Shown here one piece after another: positions 53,549 to 61,748 of a stretch of DNA of 64,000 nt; position 1 is the stretch's first letter, and each line of letters starts with the position of its first letter. Source of the DNA: Rhodospirillaceae bacterium. GTDB lineage: Bacteria > Pseudomonadota > Alphaproteobacteria > Bin65. The stretch is taken from contig VXNK01000149.1 in the NCBI GenBank assembly GCA_009840595.1, positions 24,898 through 88,897 of the forward strand. The letters are read 5' to 3'. Position numbers and translations under genes: made by a program. The notes beneath the pieces were generated by a model. The model saw only the letters and a list, made by a program, of their open reading frames with translations, ran no database searches and was not told the origin of the DNA.

Positions 53549-54673
53549 ATGGAGCCGGTTTTCGTTACCGGTGCGGCCGGGCATGTCGGCGCCAACCTCG
53601 TGCGCCGGCTGCTCGACGAGGGCGTGCCGGTCCGGGTGTTGCTGCGACCGGAGGACAACAACGAGGGACTGGACGGCCTCGACGTCGAGCGCGCGTTCGG
53701 GGACCTTCGGGACCTTGAGGCCACCAAGGCGGCGCTTGCGGGATGCCGGGGCGTTTACCACTGCGCGGCCTACGTCTCGACCATCGAAGGCAACCGTGCG
53801 CATCGCCGGGACCTGTTCGAGTGCAACGTGCTCGGCACCCGCAACGTGCTGCTGGCGGCCCGGGAAGCGGAGGCCGGCCGGGTCGTGGTCACGGGCTCGT
53901 TCAGCGCGGTCGGGTACGATCTCGACGATCCGTCGGCCCCCAGCAACGAAACCATGCAATTCTACCCCATGGAACGCACGATGCCCTACGAGCGCAGCAA
54001 GTCGCTCGTCGAGCAGGAGTGCTGGCGCGCCGCCGCCGCGGGCCAGGATGTTGTGGTCGCGACATGCTGTGCGGTGGTCGGGGGCGCCGATTTCTTTCCG
54101 TCGCGACTGGGCAGAACCCTGTGCGACTACACCAACGGCAAACTCCGCGCCTATATCGACGGCGGCTTCGAATTCGTCGCGGCGCGCGACATCGTCGAAG
54201 GGCATCTGTTGTGCATGCGCCACGGCCGCTCGGGCGAAAAGTACATTTTCAGCAGCGAGTACAAGACGATCTCGGAAATCCTGGATCTGTATGAAGAAGT
54301 AACGGGCGTGCCGCGGCCGCGCCGCCGGATTCCAACCCGCCTGATGCTCGTTTTCTCGGAAGTGGCAAGCTTTTACCTGAGCCGGTTCCACCCGGACTTT
54401 CCCCAGCGCTTCACCCCCGGCGCCATCCGCCTGCTGCAAAAATGCCGACACGCCGACACGAGCAAGGCGAGGCGGGAACTCGACTATCGGCCGACCACCA
54501 TCCTCGACGCAGTCCATGAAGCCTACGCCTTTCATTACAACCGCAACGCGATCGCCAACCTGAACGCGAAACGCCCGCGCACAGTCGCCGCGGATCGCCC
54601 TGCTGCGAAGCGAGAGGGGAATACCGCGCCGGACCGGGACAGGCGGATGATGCCCGACGGGAGCCCGACATGA
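53549..54673 (+). CDS. NAD(P)-dependent epimerase/3beta-hydroxysteroid dehydrogenase-like SDR
   Basis: A 374-residue extended SDR. TGAAGHVG (T7, G8, G11, G14) binds the dinucleotide; GDLRD and CAAYVST follow; the catalytic pair is Y147/K151 in PYERSKS. It resembles HpnA-type epimerases and 3beta-HSD/sterol-4-carboxylate dehydrogenases. In this operon, ahead of a Rieske oxygenase, a role in C-4 demethylation (SdmB-like) is plausible. A hydrophobic, membrane-associating stretch (LMLVFSEVASFYLS) lies near residue 270. The ATG at 53549 with CAGGA seven bases upstream is preferred to the ATG at 53513. Confidence 0.82.
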   Translation: MEPVFVTGAAGHVGANLVRRLLDEGVPVRVLLRPEDNNEGLDGLDVERAFGDLRDLEATKAALAGCRGVYHCAAYVSTIEGNRAHRRDLFECNVLGTRNVLLAAREAEAGRVVVTGSFSAVGYDLDDPSAPSNETMQFYPMERTMPYERSKSLVEQECWRAAAAGQDVVVATCCAVVGGADFFPSRLGRTLCDYTNGKLRAYIDGGFEFVAARDIVEGHLLCMRHGRSGEKYIFSSEYKTISEILDLYEEVTGVPRPRRRIPTRLMLVFSEVASFYLSRFHPDFPQRFTPGAIRLLQKCRHADTSKARRELDYRPTTILDAVHEAYAFHYNRNAIANLNAKRPRTVAADRPAAKREGNTAPDRDRRMMPDGSPT

Positions 54674-55767
54674 CGCCGGCGCCAGATGCGCCGCCCGGCT
54701 TCGAAACCGCCGGCACCCTGCGTCAGCAGGCGCGCGCCGCGGGTATGGATCCGAATTATTGGTATGCGGTCGAAGAAGTGCGCCGGGTCAAGCCGGGTTC
54801 GGTCGTCGAGGTCGTTTTCTGGAAGCATTCCATTGCGCTGTTCCGGGGAGCGGACGGCAAGTTCCAGGCAGTCGAGAATCGCTGCGCGCATCGCCAGCTC
54901 AAACTCTCCATCGGCGACGTGAAGGGATGCCGGCTCGTCTGCGCCTACCATGGCTGGGAATATGGCGGCGAAGGGCGCCCGCCGGGGGTTCCTTACGATA
55001 CCGACGGACGGGGCATGCCACGGCTCGCGATCAGGACCTATCCGGTGAAGATCCGCTACGGCCTGGTCTGGCTCTTCCCCGGCGATCCGGAACTGGCGGA
55101 GGAGCGCCGGATCCCGGACATCCCGGAGCTCGAGGGGCCCGGCCGATGGGCCTGCGTGCCGCTGCGCTTTACCTGGTCGGCGCACCATTCGATGGTGATC
55201 GACAATGTGAGCGACTTCACCCACGCCCATCTGCACCGCCGCTACCGTCCCTTTGACGGGGCCAACCTCACCCGCTGCGAGACGGTCGGCGACAATGTGC
55301 ATCTGTCCTACGACACGCGGGTCGGGCGCGGGCGCATCTCCGGGCTGTTCGTCGACCACAAGCGGCTCAATACCAACCGCATGGAGCTCTGCTACGAATA
55401 TCCCTACCAGTGGTCGAACACCGACGATTCGATCAAGCACTGGCTTTTCGTTTTGCCGATGGACGAGCGCACCACCCGGGTGTTCTTCCTGTTCTACTTC
55501 GAGTCGCTGAAAATCCCCTTGCTGCCGGTGCGCATTCCCCGCTTCGCCATGACCGCGGTCATGAAAATCTCCAACCGCCTGCTTATCGCGCCCCTGCTCT
55601 CCCAGGACCGGTTTGCGCTCGAAGCGGAGCAGGAAGGGTATGAAGAACATTGGGACGCCCGTCCCTACGAGTTCAATCCGGTAGTGCAGGCGTTTCAGGA
55701 AGTGACCGTGCGCAAGTGGCGCGAGCATCTGGCGAACGGTTCGGGGAACGGCGATGCCCGCGGCTGA
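54670..55767 (+). CDS. Rieske non-haem iron oxygenase, possible sterol C-4 demethylase (SdmA-like)
   Basis: A 365-residue oxygenase. The Rieske [2Fe-2S] site is CAHR (C72, H74) and CAYHGW (C91, H94); the mononuclear iron site is in DNVSDFTHAHLH (D182, H185, H189 region). The C-terminal part carries hydrophobic stretches near residues 268-300, hinting at membrane contact. Overlaps the SDR stop by four bases. In Methylococcus capsulatus SdmA/SdmB demethylate C-4 using this enzyme pair; whether this protein does so is inferred from context. Another sterol oxidation, for example C-7 desaturation, remains possible. Confidence 0.85.
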   Translation: MTPAPDAPPGFETAGTLRQQARAAGMDPNYWYAVEEVRRVKPGSVVEVVFWKHSIALFRGADGKFQAVENRCAHRQLKLSIGDVKGCRLVCAYHGWEYGGEGRPPGVPYDTDGRGMPRLAIRTYPVKIRYGLVWLFPGDPELAEERRIPDIPELEGPGRWACVPLRFTWSAHHSMVIDNVSDFTHAHLHRRYRPFDGANLTRCETVGDNVHLSYDTRVGRGRISGLFVDHKRLNTNRMELCYEYPYQWSNTDDSIKHWLFVLPMDERTTRVFFLFYFESLKIPLLPVRIPRFAMTAVMKISNRLLIAPLLSQDRFALEAEQEGYEEHWDARPYEFNPVVQAFQEVTVRKWREHLANGSGNGDARG

Positions 55768-56854
55768 GCCGTTCGTCCAGCTGTCGGCGCTGTCGGGCGA
55801 AGTCTTGCTCGCAGCGGCAGCGATGGCGGTGGGGTTTGTCGCCCTGTTGTTCCTGGGTTCGGCACTCCTGCCGGGCCGCCGGATCGAGGGCCCGGACGCC
55901 GACGGAAAACAGCGCGTCTACAAGCTCAACGGCCTAGCCCTGTTCCTGATCGCCGCGGCTGCGGCAGGTCTTGCCCAGGCCTTCGGCTGGTTCTCGCTCT
56001 CGGTGCTCCATACCCACTTCGTCGCCCTGTTCGTGGCGGCAAACGTATTCGCCTTCGCTCTCTCGGGCTGGCTGTATTTCCAAGGGGTACGCGCGCGTCG
56101 GGCCGCACCGGGGGCCTGGCGGGGATTCTTCTACGGCGTGGAGGCCGGGCCGATCTGGTTCGGGCTGGATCTGAAGCTCTTCAGCTACCGCCCCTCGCTC
56201 ATCGGACTGGCGCTGTTCAATGCGTCCTTTGCCGCCGTGCAGTACGAAACCTACGGCGGTCTCACCCTGGCGATGGCGCTCTACCAGATTTTCACCTTCC
56301 TCTATGTGCTCAACTACTTCCAGTTCGAACACGGCATGATCCACACCTGGGACATCGTCAGCGAGCGTTTCGGGTGGATGCTGGTCTGGGGCGATTACGT
56401 CCTGGTGCCGTTTTTCTACTGCCTCCCCGGCTGGTGGCTGGTTCACGCGCCCGATCCGCTGTCGCCGGCCGCGGCGGCGGCGATCGTCCTGTTGTTCGTC
56501 TTCGGCTTCTGGCTCTTCCGCGGCGCCAACCAGCAGAAGCACCGCTTCAAGCGCGATCCCAACATCACGATCTGGGGGCAACCCGCCCGGACGCTGGACG
56601 GGCGCCTCCTGGTGTCCGGATTCTGGGGCATCGGACGGCATCTCAACTATACCGGCGAAATTTGCGTCTATTTCGCATTCGCCCTCACGACCGGCCTCGC
56701 CTCCTGGGTTCCCTACCTGTTGCCGGCATGGCTGGCGTCTCTGCTGTGGCACCGTTCGATACGCGACGAGCACCGCTGCCGGGCCAAGTATGGCGCGCTG
56801 TGGGAGCGCTACACGCAGCGGGCGCGCTTCTCGATGCTGCCGTTCATTCATTGA
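55754..56854 (+). CDS. Sterol C-14 reductase, ERG24/TM7SF2 family
   Basis: A 366-residue membrane protein with eight to nine helices. The family end is unmistakable: LNYTGEICVYFAFALTTG near residue 298 and RDEHRCRAKYGALWERYTQRARFSMLPFIH at the C-terminus, matching the HPNYxGD and RDExxCxxKYGxxWxxYCxxV blocks of ERG24/DHCR7/ERG4. FGWMLVWGDYVLVPFFYCLPGWWLV near residue 205 is the conserved middle. It would reduce the C14-C15 double bond left by CYP51, using NADPH. Overlaps the Rieske gene by 14 bases. Delta-7 or C-24 reduction is the alternative within the family. Confidence 0.88.
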   Translation: MPAAEPFVQLSALSGEVLLAAAAMAVGFVALLFLGSALLPGRRIEGPDADGKQRVYKLNGLALFLIAAAAAGLAQAFGWFSLSVLHTHFVALFVAANVFAFALSGWLYFQGVRARRAAPGAWRGFFYGVEAGPIWFGLDLKLFSYRPSLIGLALFNASFAAVQYETYGGLTLAMALYQIFTFLYVLNYFQFEHGMIHTWDIVSERFGWMLVWGDYVLVPFFYCLPGWWLVHAPDPLSPAAAAAIVLLFVFGFWLFRGANQQKHRFKRDPNITIWGQPARTLDGRLLVSGFWGIGRHLNYTGEICVYFAFALTTGLASWVPYLLPAWLASLLWHRSIRDEHRCRAKYGALWERYTQRARFSMLPFIH

Positions 56855-56862
56855 GCGCGGAG

Positions 56863-58272
56863 ATGGCAAACCGGTCCGACAGCCTGGCGACACCGGATAC
56901 CGCGGCGCTTCCGCAGCGAGCGGCGAAGGCCGCCCCCCGGCTCGCGGGCGGATGGCCGCTGATCGGCCAGCTGCCGGAATTTCAAAGGGATCCGGTCGCC
57001 ATGTTGAGCCGCGGCTGGCGCGAGCACGGCGATCTCTTCCGCTTCCGGATCGGCCCCCGCGACTTCGCTCTCTTCACCGGGCCGGAAGCCCACGATTTCT
57101 ATTTCCGGGCGCCCGAAGAGCAGCTGAACGCCAAGGCCGTCTACCGGTTCACCGTGCCGATTTTCGGGCGCGGCGTGGCCTACGACACGTCTCCGGAGAT
57201 CATGTCGGAGCAGCTGGGATTCCTGTTTCCGGCGCTGCGCGAAGCCAACATGCGCAGATTTGCCCTCATCATGTTCGACGAGGCGCGGCGGTTCGCCGAC
57301 GATCTCGGGGACGGCGGGGAAATCGATCTGCCGCAGGCGCTGAACGAACTTACCGTCAGGATCGCCAGCCGCAGCCTGATCGGACAGGAAGTGCGCGACC
57401 GGGTGGACACCGGATTTGCCGAGGCGTACCGCGATTTGCAGAACGGCATCAACGTCCTGGGGTTTTTTCTTCCCAGGCTGCCGACCGCCGCGCATCGGAG
57501 CCGCGACAGAGCCCGGCGCAAAGTAGCCGATATCTTTAGCGGAATCATGGCGGAGCGCCGGAAGTCTGGGGCCGACCCCGACGATTTCATGCAGACGCTG
57601 ATGAACGCCCGCTACAAGGACGGCCGCGCCCTGACCGACGACGAGATCACCGGCATCCTGCTGACGGTGTTGTTCGCGGGCCAGCACACGAGTGCCGTGC
57701 TCGCGACCTGGACCGGCCTGGAGCTCTTGAGGGCGCCCGCCTATGTCGAACGCATCAGGGACGAGGCGCGGGAGGTCTACGGCGAAGCGGGCGCCATGAG
57801 CTTCGACAGTCTCCAGCGCCAGCCGGCGATGGAAAACGCCGTGCGCGAATGCGAGCGGCTGCACCCGCCGCTGATATTGCTGGTCCGGAAAGTGCTCGAA
57901 CCTCTGCGATACGGGGGCCGCGTCGTGCCCGCCGGCACCATGGCCATGGTGTCGCCGGCGGTATCCCACCGGCTGCCCCACATTTTCGCCGATCCGGAAC
58001 GGTTCGATCCCGACCGTTTCGCGCCGCCGGCCTGCGAGGACAGGCAACATCATTACGCCCTGATCGGTTTCGGCGGCGGCAAGCACGCCTGTATGGGGAA
58101 GAATTTCGCTTACATGCAGCTCAAGGCGATCTGGACCGTTCTGCTCGATCGCTTCGACTTCGTTCTCGACGGCGAATTTCCGCGGCCGAACTACGGCAGC
58201 TGGGTGACGGGACCGGAAACGCCGTGCCGGGTCCGCTACCGCCGCCGCCCGGAGCCGAGCGTTTTCCGATGA
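56863..58272 (+). CDS. cyp51: Sterol 14alpha-demethylase, cytochrome P450 CYP51
   Basis: A 469-residue soluble-type P450 without a membrane anchor. CYP51 hallmarks: FGRGVAYD (Y107), FAGQHTS in helix I (A272-S277), ExxR in VRECERLHPP followed by LIMLMRKV-like LILLVRKV, and the haem loop FGGGKHACMGKNFAYMQLK with C410. It removes the 14alpha-methyl of lanosterol/cycloartenol-type sterols in three oxidations. No fused ferredoxin is present, unlike Methylococcus CYP51; a separate redox partner is needed. Stop overlaps the next ATG. Confidence 0.94.
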   Translation: MANRSDSLATPDTAALPQRAAKAAPRLAGGWPLIGQLPEFQRDPVAMLSRGWREHGDLFRFRIGPRDFALFTGPEAHDFYFRAPEEQLNAKAVYRFTVPIFGRGVAYDTSPEIMSEQLGFLFPALREANMRRFALIMFDEARRFADDLGDGGEIDLPQALNELTVRIASRSLIGQEVRDRVDTGFAEAYRDLQNGINVLGFFLPRLPTAAHRSRDRARRKVADIFSGIMAERRKSGADPDDFMQTLMNARYKDGRALTDDEITGILLTVLFAGQHTSAVLATWTGLELLRAPAYVERIRDEAREVYGEAGAMSFDSLQRQPAMENAVRECERLHPPLILLVRKVLEPLRYGGRVVPAGTMAMVSPAVSHRLPHIFADPERFDPDRFAPPACEDRQHHYALIGFGGGKHACMGKNFAYMQLKAIWTVLLDRFDFVLDGEFPRPNYGSWVTGPETPCRVRYRRRPEPSVFR

Positions 58273-61200
58273 GTGCCGCCGCGTCGCGGCAGTACGACGT
58301 CGCCATTGTCGGCGCCGGTCCGGTCGGCAGCCTGTGCGCGCTTGCCCATGCGCGCAAAGGCGCCCGGGTGGCCCTGCTCGAAGCGAATCCGAAAGCGTCC
58401 GGGCGGCTGGCGGGCGAATGGCTGCATCCGCCCGCCGTCCGGATCCTGCGCGACATCGGAATCGATCTCGACTCGCTGGCCCGCACCGCCCCCGGCAAGG
58501 GATTCGTGGTGTTTCCGGAAGACGGCTCCGAGCCGATCGAGCTTCCCTATGCGAGGGAATCCCTGGGTCTGGCATGCGACCATGCGGTGCTCGTCTCGAA
58601 GCTGCGCGAGGCGATCGGCGACCAATCGGATATCGATTTCATCCCGCACGCACGGGTCAACGCGGTCGACGACGAGCGCGTCGCCTATTCCCTGAACGGC
58701 AAGGAACGGTCCCTCACCGCCGCGCGGATTGTCGGCGCCGACGGCCGCGCCTCGGTCGTGCGCAAATCCCTGGGTCTGTCGACCGATCCCATGCTCTGCT
58801 CGCGGATGCTGGGGGTCACTCTGGAAGGGGCGCGCCTGCCGTTCGAGAATTACGGGCATGTGCTGCTCGGCGGGCCGGGGCCGGTCCTCGTATACGGCCT
58901 GGCCGAAGATTGCGTCCGGGTCATCGTCGATGTTCCGCTCGACCGCTGGACGCCCCGCGACCGGGTCGGTTCCCTGTCAGAGGCCTTTGCCGGCCTGCTG
59001 CCGGGCGCGCTCGGCCCGGCGTTCGTCGAAGCGCTGCGGGCCGGACGGTTCCACGCCGCCACCAACCAGTTGCGGCCGCGCGCCACCTACGGAAGCTCCC
59101 GCCGCGTGCTGATCGGCGACGCGGCCGGGCACTACCATCCCATGACCGCGGTCGGAATGACCCTCGGTTTCGGCGATGCGCTTGCGCTCGCCGAAGGCGG
59201 AAAATTCCGCGATTTCGCCAACGGACGTTTCAGGGCGACCCGGGTTCCGGAGTTCCTCGCCTTGGGGCTTTACGAGGTCTTTGCCGATCATCGGGCCGAA
59301 TCGGTCGCGCTCAGGCACGCGATCTACCGGGGCTGGCGGACGAATTCCGTTTACCGGGACCGGACCACGCGCATTCTGGCCTGCGAAGACCGGTCGGCGA
59401 CCGGAATGAGCCTCGCATTCAGCGGAACGATCCTCCGGGCGGTGGCGCGGGAGATTTCGCTGGGCAACCGCCGCCGGGTTTCCTGGCGCCGGGCCCGCGG
59501 CATCTTTCATGCCCTCGCCGTTCGTCTGTGGTGGTTCGTGCGCGGAATTCTCCAGGTGCGCGGAGCGAAAGGCGCGGGCGGGGAAAAGGGCAAACGGGCG
59601 CGCGGCAACCTCGCCCGCGCGTTTCTGTATTCCATGTCCGCGGAGACCCAAACCGCCGGCCCCGCCCGGCCGAAAGAGGCCGAAGCGCCCGATGCCGGCC
59701 CGGCATTGCAGCGCGCGACCGCGCGCCTGTTGAGCGTTCAGGGAGAGGACGGCGCCTGGGAAGGCGAGATGATCTGGTGCCCCATGCTCACCGCGCAATA
59801 TGTGCTGCTGCATCACATTATCGGGCGGCCGCTCGAGCCCGGCCGCCGCCGGCGGGTCCTGCGCTCCTTCGAACGGACCCGGCTGGAAGGCGGCGCGTGG
59901 GGCCTGCACGAACACTCGCCGCCCCATCTGTTCGTCACCGCCCTGGTCTATGCCGCCGCGAGACTGCTCGGCGTCGAGCGCGACGATCCTCTGGTCGTAC
60001 CGGCCCGGCAATTCATCCGGGCTGAGGGAATTCTCGGCATTCCGAGCTGGGGCAAGTTCTGGCTGGCGCTCCTCAATCTCTACGACTGGCGCGGAGTCAA
60101 CGCCGTCCTGCCGGAGCTGTGGCGCCTGCCGCGCCGGATACCGCTGCACCCGTCGAACTGGTATTGCCATACGCGGCTGATCTACATGGCGATGGCGGCG
60201 GTTTATGCGCGCCGTTTCCAGGCGCCCGTCACGCCGGTAATCGAGGCGCTGCGGGAGGAACTGTTCCCCGAAGGCTTTGCGAACGCCGGTTTCTCCGCCG
60301 CCCGCAACCGCCTGCGCGAGGCCGACCTCTATGCGCGGCCGAGCGGGTGGCTCAAGGCCGGATACGGGATCGCGCGGCTGTACGACCGGTTCCACGGCAA
60401 GCGCCTGCGCACCCGGTGCTCGGAAGCGATACGCCAACGCATCAAATGGGAGTTGCAGACCACCAGCCATACCAGCATCTCCCCGGTCAGCGGCCTGCTC
60501 AACATCCTCGCCCTGTGGCTGCACGATCCGGACGACGCCGATTGCCGCCAGGCGCTCGAAAGGCTGGACGGCTGGATCTGGGAAGACGAAGACCGGGGCG
60601 CGCGGGTCGTCGGCGCGCGCAGCGCCTCGTGGGATACCGGATTCGCCCTGCAGGCGCTCGCCGCGACGCCCGGGGCGGACGGCGTTGAAGATGCCCTCCG
60701 GCGCGGCGCCGACTTCCTGTTCGAGCATCAGATCCATGCCAGCTTCGACGGGTTCCGCGAAGCCTACCGGTCCGACCCGAAGGGCGGCTGGTGCTTTGCC
60801 GGCGGCTGGCACGGCTGGCCGGTGAGCGACTGCACGGCGGAAGCAGTGCTCGGAATTCTCGCCGCCGGGCGCGGCTCGGAGAACGCGGCCGCGCTGGGCG
60901 ATGCGGTCGCGTTCATGCTGCGCAGCCAGAACCGCGACGGCGGGTTCGGCAGCTACGAGGCACGCCGCGCGGCATTCGGCCTGGAATGGCTGAACCCGGC
61001 CGAGATGTTCGGCGATTCGATGACCGAGCATTCCTTCGTCGAGTGCACCGCGTCCTGTCTTGCGGCACTGGCCGCTTGCGGGGAGCAGTTTCCCGAAATC
61101 GCGGATGGGGCGGTGACGAGCGCCATCCTCCGGGCCAATTCCTGGCTGCGCCGGACCCAAGCGACCGACGGCTCGTGGCGCGGCGTATGGGGCGTTCAGT

Positions 61201-61685
61201 TCATTTACGGAACCTTGTTCGGGATCCGGGGCCTGCTTGCCGCCGGGGCCCGGCCCGGCGATCCGGCGCTGCGCGCGGCCTGCCGCTGGCTGCTGGACCG
61301 CCAACGGGAGGACGGGGGCTGGGGCGAGCACCACAGCGGCTGCCTGACCGGCCGCTACGTCCCGCACGGGGAAAGCCAGGTCATCCAGACCGCGTGGGCG
61401 ATGATGGCGCTCCTTGAGGCGGGCGAGCCGGACTGGGCCGCGATTTCGCGCGGCGCCCGGTTCCTTATCGATACGCAGGAGGCCGACGGATCGTGGCCGA
61501 AGCAGGACATGGCCGGGGTGTTCTTCCGGACGGCGCTTTTGGACTATGTGCTCTACCGCCAGTATTTCCCGCTGCACGCGCTGGGCCTCTACGAGCAACG
61601 ACGGCGGGACCGGCTCGGCCTGTCCGCCTGCGGTGCCGCTGCCTCCGTCGCGACGTCGCCCGCGCCCGAAGCCGCGGTCGCCTGA
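58269..61685 (+). CDS. Squalene epoxidase-oxidosqualene cyclase fusion protein
   Basis: One 1138-residue polypeptide. Residues 1-455 are a squalene monooxygenase: FAD motif VGAGPVG (G15, G17, G20), GADGRAS (D158), LIGDAAGHYHPMTAVGMT (D284), ending in a helical, basic stretch. From M456 on it is an oxidosqualene cyclase of 683 residues: catalytic DCTAE (D854 in VSDCTAE), WDTGFALQA, several QW motifs and the end AGVFFRTALLDYVLYRQYFPLHALG. DCTAE and not DDTA separates it from squalene-hopene cyclases. No stop or ribosome site lies between the parts; M456 at 59634 has no Shine-Dalgarno sequence. The fusion would couple epoxidation of squalene to cyclisation. Candidate product-setting residues A783, H848 and V852 are discussed as a finding. 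Confidence 0.92.
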   Translation: MSAAASRQYDVAIVGAGPVGSLCALAHARKGARVALLEANPKASGRLAGEWLHPPAVRILRDIGIDLDSLARTAPGKGFVVFPEDGSEPIELPYARESLGLACDHAVLVSKLREAIGDQSDIDFIPHARVNAVDDERVAYSLNGKERSLTAARIVGADGRASVVRKSLGLSTDPMLCSRMLGVTLEGARLPFENYGHVLLGGPGPVLVYGLAEDCVRVIVDVPLDRWTPRDRVGSLSEAFAGLLPGALGPAFVEALRAGRFHAATNQLRPRATYGSSRRVLIGDAAGHYHPMTAVGMTLGFGDALALAEGGKFRDFANGRFRATRVPEFLALGLYEVFADHRAESVALRHAIYRGWRTNSVYRDRTTRILACEDRSATGMSLAFSGTILRAVAREISLGNRRRVSWRRARGIFHALAVRLWWFVRGILQVRGAKGAGGEKGKRARGNLARAFLYSMSAETQTAGPARPKEAEAPDAGPALQRATARLLSVQGEDGAWEGEMIWCPMLTAQYVLLHHIIGRPLEPGRRRRVLRSFERTRLEGGAWGLHEHSPPHLFVTALVYAAARLLGVERDDPLVVPARQFIRAEGILGIPSWGKFWLALLNLYDWRGVNAVLPELWRLPRRIPLHPSNWYCHTRLIYMAMAAVYARRFQAPVTPVIEALREELFPEGFANAGFSAARNRLREADLYARPSGWLKAGYGIARLYDRFHGKRLRTRCSEAIRQRIKWELQTTSHTSISPVSGLLNILALWLHDPDDADCRQALERLDGWIWEDEDRGARVVGARSASWDTGFALQALAATPGADGVEDALRRGADFLFEHQIHASFDGFREAYRSDPKGGWCFAGGWHGWPVSDCTAEAVLGILAAGRGSENAAALGDAVAFMLRSQNRDGGFGSYEARRAAFGLEWLNPAEMFGDSMTEHSFVECTASCLAALAACGEQFPEIADGAVTSAILRANSWLRRTQATDGSWRGVWGVQFIYGTLFGIRGLLAAGARPGDPALRAACRWLLDRQREDGGWGEHHSGCLTGRYVPHGESQVIQTAWAMMALLEAGEPDWAAISRGARFLIDTQEADGSWPKQDMAGVFFRTALLDYVLYRQYFPLHALGLYEQRRRDRLGLSACGAAASVATSPAPEAAVA

Positions 61686-61690
61686 GCCCC

Positions 61691-61712
61691 CCGCCGGGCC
61701 GAACGCCGGCGG
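61691..61712. terminator. Hairpin between convergent operons
   Basis: CCGCCGG (61691-61697) and CCGGCGG (61706-61712) form a 7-bp GC stem with an 8-base loop between the cyclase stop and the convergent methyltransferase stop. No T tract; a weak bidirectional terminator at best. Confidence 0.4.
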
Positions 61713-61748
61713 CCCCGCAGCGGTTCGCCGGACCGGAAGCCTCTCCGT

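Noticed and set aside
58269..61685. Reading the cyclase part as a squalene-hopene cyclase
   Set aside because: The catalytic motif is DCTAE, not DDTA, and the end matches oxidosqualene cyclases; the neighbours are sterol enzymes.
59634..61685. Independent translation of the cyclase from the internal ATG
   Set aside because: No Shine-Dalgarno sequence before 59634 and no stop codon between the domains; a fusion is the simpler reading.
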